From contig NZ_JACOPV010000023.1 in the NCBI RefSeq assembly GCF_016881005.1, positions 1 to 64,000 of the forward strand: 64,000 bases of DNA, given 5' to 3'. Source of the stretch: Pseudomonas arcuscaelestis (GTDB lineage Bacteria; Pseudomonadota; Gammaproteobacteria; Pseudomonadales; Pseudomonadaceae). Positions 60,336 through 64,000 of this stretch are shown piece by piece (within the stretch, counting starts at the first letter, position 1; each line of letters starts with the position of its first letter). Under the pieces are notes generated by a model that did not search any database, had not been told where the DNA came from, and was given only the letters and a program-made list of their open reading frames with translations. The translations under genes were made by a program, and so were the position numbers.

Positions 60336-61547
60336 ATGACCCCTGTTCTAAAGCTGTTGAACCGTACCAGTCTGGTACTGCAGATCATGATCGGCCTTGT
60401 GGCCGGTATCGCCCTGGCGTTGACCGCCCCGCAAATCGCCCTGGACCTGGGCTTTATCGGCAAGGTGTTTGTCTCGGCGCTGAAGGCTGTGGCGCCGATT
60501 CTGGTGTTTATCCTGGTAATGGCCTCTATCGCCAACCATAAACACGGCACCGAAACCCACATTCGCCCGATCCTGGTCCTGTACCTGTTCGGTACCTTTG
60601 CCGCCGCCGTAGTCGCGGTGGCCGCCAGCATGCTCTTTCCGTCGAACCTGGCATTGAGCACCTCGGATGTCGCCTTGAGCGCTCCCGGCGGTATTGCCGA
60701 AGTACTGCAGAGTTTGCTGCTGAGCGTTGTCGACAACCCGGTGAGCGCCCTGATGAACGCCAATTTCATCGGCATCCTGGCCTGGGCCATCGGTCTGGGT
60801 GTGGCTATTCGTCACGCCGGGCCCACGACTCGCACGGTGGTCGAAGACTTGTCCAACGGTGTCACTCTGATCGTTCGCGTAGTGATTCGTTTCGCCCCAC
60901 TGGGTATCTTCGGCCTGGTTGCCTCGACCCTCGCCCAGTCTGGCCTGGACGCGCTGCTGGGTTACCTGCATTTGTTGGCCGTGCTGATCGGCTGTATGTT
61001 GTTCGTGGCACTGGTGATCAACCCGCTCATCGTGTTCTGGAAAATTCGCCGCAACCCTTTCCCGTTGGTGCTTCTGTGCCTGCGTGAAAGCGGTATCACC
61101 GCATTTTTCACCCGCAGTTCGGCGGCCAACATTCCCGTCAACCTGGCCCTGAGCGAGCGCCTTGGCCTGCATGAAGACACCTATTCGGTATCGATCCCAC
61201 TGGGTGCGACCATCAACATGGCGGGCGCGGCAATCACCATTACCGTGCTGACACTGGCAGCAGTACACACCCTGGGTATTGCCGTCGACATCCCGACCGC
61301 TATCCTGCTCAGTGTTGTAGCTGCTGTCTGCGCCTGTGGCGCTTCGGGTGTCGCCGGTGGTTCGCTGCTGCTGATTCCACTGGCCTGCAGTCTGTTCGGC
61401 ATCCCCAGCGAAATCGCCATGCAAGTCGTGGCTGTCGGCTTCATCATCGGTGTGCTGCAAGACTCGGCGGAAACCGCGCTGAACTCCTCTACCGACGTGC
61501 TGTTCACCGCTGCCGCCTGTATGGGCGAAGAGCGCCGCAACGCCTGA
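60336..61547 (+). CDS. sstT: Serine/threonine:sodium symporter
   Basis: A 403-residue DAACS-family symporter (SstT). RTSLVLQIMIGLVAGIALAL starts it; the re-entrant loop FFTRSSAANIPVNLALSERL and SIPLGATINMAGAAITITVL supply the substrate and sodium sites. It imports Ser and Thr with sodium. Length is normal. A GC-rich terminator follows. Confidence 0.97.
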   Translation: MTPVLKLLNRTSLVLQIMIGLVAGIALALTAPQIALDLGFIGKVFVSALKAVAPILVFILVMASIANHKHGTETHIRPILVLYLFGTFAAAVVAVAASMLFPSNLALSTSDVALSAPGGIAEVLQSLLLSVVDNPVSALMNANFIGILAWAIGLGVAIRHAGPTTRTVVEDLSNGVTLIVRVVIRFAPLGIFGLVASTLAQSGLDALLGYLHLLAVLIGCMLFVALVINPLIVFWKIRRNPFPLVLLCLRESGITAFFTRSSAANIPVNLALSERLGLHEDTYSVSIPLGATINMAGAAITITVLTLAAVHTLGIAVDIPTAILLSVVAAVCACGASGVAGGSLLLIPLACSLFGIPSEIAMQVVAVGFIIGVLQDSAETALNSSTDVLFTAAACMGEERRNA

Positions 61548-61556
61548 GCCTGACCC

Positions 61557-61592
61557 GCAGCCGGTGTGCCCTGCACCGGCTGCTTGTATTTT
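61557..61592 (+). terminator. Terminator of sstT
   Basis: GCAGCCGGTG pairs perfectly with CACCGGCTGC around TGCCCTG, followed by TTGTATTTT. Confidence 0.88.
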
Positions 61593-61643
61593 ACCCTGCC
61601 ACGCACCTAGGCTAGAGGCCTTACTTCGCATAGAGACAGGGTC

Positions 61644-62288
61644 ATGTCCGACGATCAGCAATCCCCTTCCGAAGCCCGCTTCAACAGCACCGAGATCCGC
61701 GTACTTGGCTCACTGATCGAGAAACAGGCCACCAGCCCGGAAACCTACCCGCTGACCTTGAACGCCCTAGTGCTGGCCTGCAATCAGAAAACCAGCCGTG
61801 AACCGGTGATGAACCTGAGCCAGGGCCAGGTCGGCCAGGCCCTGCGCGCCCTTGAAGGCCAAGGCCTGACGCGTCTGCAGATGGGTAGCCGCGCCGACCG
61901 CTGGGAGCACCGCGTGGACAAAGCCCTGGAACTGGTGCCAGCCCAAGTCACGTTATTGGGCTTGATGTTCCTGCGCGGACCGCAGACGGTGAACGAACTG
62001 CTGACCCGCAGCAGCCGCATGCATGAGTTCGAGGACAGCGAGCAAGTGGTGCATCAGCTCGAGCGCCTGATTGCTCGGGGCTTTGCCCTGCACCTGCCGC
62101 GCCAGGCAGGCCAGCGCGAAGACCGTTACACCCATTCCTTGGGTGATCCTGCCGAAATCGAGAGCATTCTTGCTGCGCGCCAGCAAGGCCCGGAGCGCAG
62201 CGTGGGTGGCGCAGTATCGCTGGAGCGTATCGAAGCACTAGAAGCACGGATTGCCGCGCTGGAAGAGCGACTGGCGCAGCTGGAATAA
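61644..62288 (+). CDS. yceH: YceH/DUF480 family protein
   Basis: A 214-residue DUF480 protein with tandem winged-helix folds. The opening EIRVLGSLIEKQATSPETYP followed by LTLNALVLACNQKTSREPV is highly characteristic, and a C-terminal coiled coil (RIEALEARIAALEERLAQLE) ends it. The function is unknown. It converges on the aroE-like gene; a GCCTACGC/GCGTAGGC hairpin at 62316-62335 lies at the end of that gene. Confidence 0.95.
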   Translation: MSDDQQSPSEARFNSTEIRVLGSLIEKQATSPETYPLTLNALVLACNQKTSREPVMNLSQGQVGQALRALEGQGLTRLQMGSRADRWEHRVDKALELVPAQVTLLGLMFLRGPQTVNELLTRSSRMHEFEDSEQVVHQLERLIARGFALHLPRQAGQREDRYTHSLGDPAEIESILAARQQGPERSVGGAVSLERIEALEARIAALEERLAQLE

Positions 62289-62317
62289 ATCGACGAATTA
62301 GCCGTCGGGCTCAAAGC

Positions 62318-63136
62318 CTACGCTCTGGCGTAGGCCACCGCCTGCGCTACCTGCTCAGCCGTCGGCCGCACGCCGGTATACAGCACGAACTGCTCCAGTG
62401 CCTGCAGGGCAATCACCTCCAACCCGGTAATCACCGCCTTGCCCTGCTTCTGGGCCTCGATGATCAGCGGCGTACGCGCCGGCATCGCCACAACATCGAA
62501 CACCCTCTGCGCCGCCGCGATCGCCTCAAGGCCAAACGCCAGTTGCTCAGCCTCGATGCCGCCCGCCATGCCGATCGGCGTTACATTGATCAGCATCGGT
62601 GGGCACAAATCTCCCAGCTCCGCCAGCCAACGGTAGTCGCAGCTGTCGGCCAACTGGCGACCCGCCTGCTCATTGCGCGCAACGATCGTGCCTTGGGTAA
62701 ATCCTGCATCGCGCAAGGCGCTGGCCACGGCCTTGGCCATACCACCACTGCCACGCAGCGCAAACGCGGTACCCGGATCCACGCGATGCTGCTCTAGCAA
62801 ATGTCGCACAGCCAGGTAATCGGTGTTGTAGGCCTTGAGCCTGCCGGCGTCATTGACGATGGTGTTGATCGACTCGATAGCCGCGGCCGACGGGTCGATC
62901 TCATCGACCAGGGCCATACAGGCTTCTTTATAAGGCATCGACACACCACAACCGCGAATGCCCAAGGCACGTATGCCGCCTACTGCTGCTGGCAAATCTT
63001 GCGTGGTCATGGCCTTGTAGTAGTAATCAAGGCCCAGTAATTGGTACAGGTAATTATGAAAACGTACACCAAAGGTACCGGGACGACCGGCCAGCGAAAT
63101 GCACAACACAGTGTCTTTGCCGGGAACATGGGCCAT
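62318..63136 (-). CDS. Shikimate dehydrogenase-like protein (AroE paralogue)
   Basis: A 272-residue AroE-superfamily protein. The substrate-site Lys in GVSMPYKE and the Asp in AYNTDYLAV are kept, and the Gly-rich NADP loop is LRGSGGMAKAV. The Ser-x-Ser that binds shikimate in AroE is replaced (GRPGTFGVRFHN), so the substrate may differ, as in the HI0607/SDH-like group. ATG 63136 has GAGGAG six bases upstream; an open extension of 112 codons upstream is not supported. Confidence 0.88.
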   Translation of the reverse strand: MAHVPGKDTVLCISLAGRPGTFGVRFHNYLYQLLGLDYYYKAMTTQDLPAAVGGIRALGIRGCGVSMPYKEACMALVDEIDPSAAAIESINTIVNDAGRLKAYNTDYLAVRHLLEQHRVDPGTAFALRGSGGMAKAVASALRDAGFTQGTIVARNEQAGRQLADSCDYRWLAELGDLCPPMLINVTPIGMAGGIEAEQLAFGLEAIAAAQRVFDVVAMPARTPLIIEAQKQGKAVITGLEVIALQALEQFVLYTGVRPTAEQVAQAVAYARA

Positions 63137-63295
63137 ACGGCTCTCCTCTGCAATCGAGTCGGCATTATGCACAGATGTGTCGATCGACGTTGTATGGCCA
63201 GGGTCGATGACAGTGATGAGCACTATCGAGCCAGTTGATTTCAACCTGCGCGCAGCAGCCCTTAAGGTAGGCCCATGAATCGCAGGAGAGTCCCC

Positions 63296-63478
63296 ATGGC
63301 CCCTATCAACATTATGTCCGTAATCGGTAGCGCCGTTCCCGCCTCGCTCAGGAACCTGGGCCTGCTGGCTTGCTGGTATCTGGTTCGCGATGGTGAACAA
63401 GTGTCCGGGCCGCTGACTTCGCTGACTGCCGCCCAGAACCTGGCCAGCCGCATGCAGAACGCCAGTCTTCACGCATGA
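63296..63478 (+). CDS. Hypothetical protein, 60 residues
   Basis: A small protein (MAPINIMSVIGSAVPASLRN). The middle WYLVRDGEQVSGPLTSLTAA is faintly like a GYF_2 domain (W-Y-x-R-x-G-x-x-x-GP). AGGAG precedes ATG 63296; an ATG seven codons upstream (63275) has AAGGTAGG and is also possible. A terminator follows. Confidence 0.6.
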   Translation: MAPINIMSVIGSAVPASLRNLGLLACWYLVRDGEQVSGPLTSLTAAQNLASRMQNASLHA

Positions 63479-63522
63479 GGTGAATCGATCCGTTTTATCG
63501 TGCGTTGCTCCGCACTCCCCTT

Positions 63523-63547
63523 GCCCCGCCTTTTGGCGGGGCTTTTT
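63523..63547 (+). terminator. Terminator of the 60-residue gene
   Basis: GCCCCGCC pairs with GGCGGGGC around TTTT, followed by TTTTT. Confidence 0.92.
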
Positions 63548-63682
63548 ATGGGCGGGCGAAGATCCTCACAAAGTTGCTAGAAAATGCTGGCAACCTTCAA
63601 CCTGCGCTCTTGCCCCAGCCTTGGATCGCTTGCACGCGATCCTCATGCAGGTCCTGTAATTTAATGCGCCAGCGTGAAAAGG

Positions 63683-64000
63683 TCAGGTATCTGCTTGCAT
63701 TCGGTGCCGCCACTCGATGGCGATTGCCACACCCGCGAGCAGAATAGCCAGCGTGTACGCAAAAAGGCCCAAGTTGATCCCGAAGATCATTTTCTCTGAA
63801 CCGTCGGTAAGCACCATCGAGCCACCGTACCCATCCTGCAACCAGTACGCCATTAAGAACCCACCGGTTACGAACACAGTAAGAAGGCTCGCTAACTTGA
63901 GGTTGTCCTTGCCCCAGACGAGCCAGACACTAAAGGCTCCAATTGCCGTGTTGGTAAACAATTGCCAGGTCTCATGCAGCCGAGCGTGGGGTTCCCAGGC
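63683..64000 (-). CDS. Membrane protein, C-terminal part (runs off right edge)
   Basis: The visible 105 residues end at 63683 and continue beyond the window. Three hydrophobic segments are visible (GAFSVWLV, ASLLTVFVTGGFLMAYWL, FGINLGLFAYTLAILLAGVA), with HARLHETWQL before the first. There is no plausible start within the window other than a TTG at 63961 that would cut the first helix. The family is not recognised. Confidence 0.6.
   Translation of the reverse strand, partial: AWEPHARLHETWQLFTNTAIGAFSVWLVWGKDNLKLASLLTVFVTGGFLMAYWLQDGYGGSMVLTDGSEKMIFGINLGLFAYTLAILLAGVAIAIEWRHRMQADT

Noticed and set aside
60348..61661. 437-codon open frame on the minus strand
   Set aside because: Opposite sstT; its Gln/His/Gly-rich composition is that of an antisense of a membrane protein.
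1..64000. CRISPR arrays, rRNA genes, IS elements, integrases
   Set aside because: No regularly spaced direct repeats, no rRNA sequence, and no transposase or integrase motifs were found.

Overview
The window reads as chromosome of a Pseudomonas, most likely of the P. putida group. The reasons are the order thrS-infC-rpmI-rplT-pheS-pheT-ihfA-merR-like gene, a periplasmic glutaminase-asparaginase with AauR-type boxes and a sigma-54 promoter, DUF1654 next to endA, REP-like sequences of the 'tgtagga / cgctcccaca' kind, and gamma-proteobacterial codon use throughout. The genus assignment is an inference from gene content; no 16S gene is present.

Layout. (1) 1-21,624, minus strand: an almost complete type VI secretion (T6SS) locus, transcribed tssA-tssB-tssC-tssE-tssF-tssG-tssH(clpV)-sigma-54 activator-small lipoprotein-tagH(FHA)-tssJ-tssK-tssL-tssM-phosphatase-kinase-vgrG. 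VgrG runs off the left edge, and no hcp or PAAR gene is visible. The gene order resembles the P. aeruginosa HSI-II locus. (2) 21,906-27,584: a GNAT acetyltransferase, a Nudix hydrolase, a small unknown gene and a 1379-residue CheB-CheR-PAS-histidine kinase-receiver fusion. (3) 27,600-33,317: an accessory segment next to tRNA-Pro(GGG). It has a Qnr-type pentapeptide-repeat protein, a secreted unknown protein, a CigR-like protein, gene remnants, and a two-gene module (TerB-like protein with 22-residue tandem repeats, plus an HNH-like membrane protein). I regard that module as the best candidate for an undescribed system. (4) 33,500-40,788, minus: the translation cluster thrS-infC(AUU start)-rpmI-rplT-hairpins-pheS-pheT-ihfA-merR-like. 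(5) 41,115-43,003: small genes including a cold-shock protein and an I78-type inhibitor. (6) 42,975-49,900, minus: the ribose operon rbsBACRKD plus a nucleoside hydrolase, with a palindromic RbsR operator. (7) 50,236-52,460, plus: ansB with AauR boxes and a sigma-54 promoter, then DUF1654-endA behind a LexA box. (8) 52,464-64,000: housekeeping and small genes, including two tRNA-Val(GAC), a gamma-glutamylputrescine oxidase-like gene, terC, nhaR, an MFS exporter, sstT, yceH and an aroE-like gene.

How they work together. The T6SS block encodes the contractile sheath (TssBC), baseplate (TssEFGK and VgrG), membrane complex (TssJLM), recycling ATPase (TssH), a kinase/phosphatase/FHA switch and its own bacterial enhancer-binding protein. 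The rbs operon imports ribose, and the appended hydrolase could also release it from nucleosides. The thrS-ihfA block is a co-oriented translation operon. All functions are inferred from sequence motifs and family knowledge; no database search was run.
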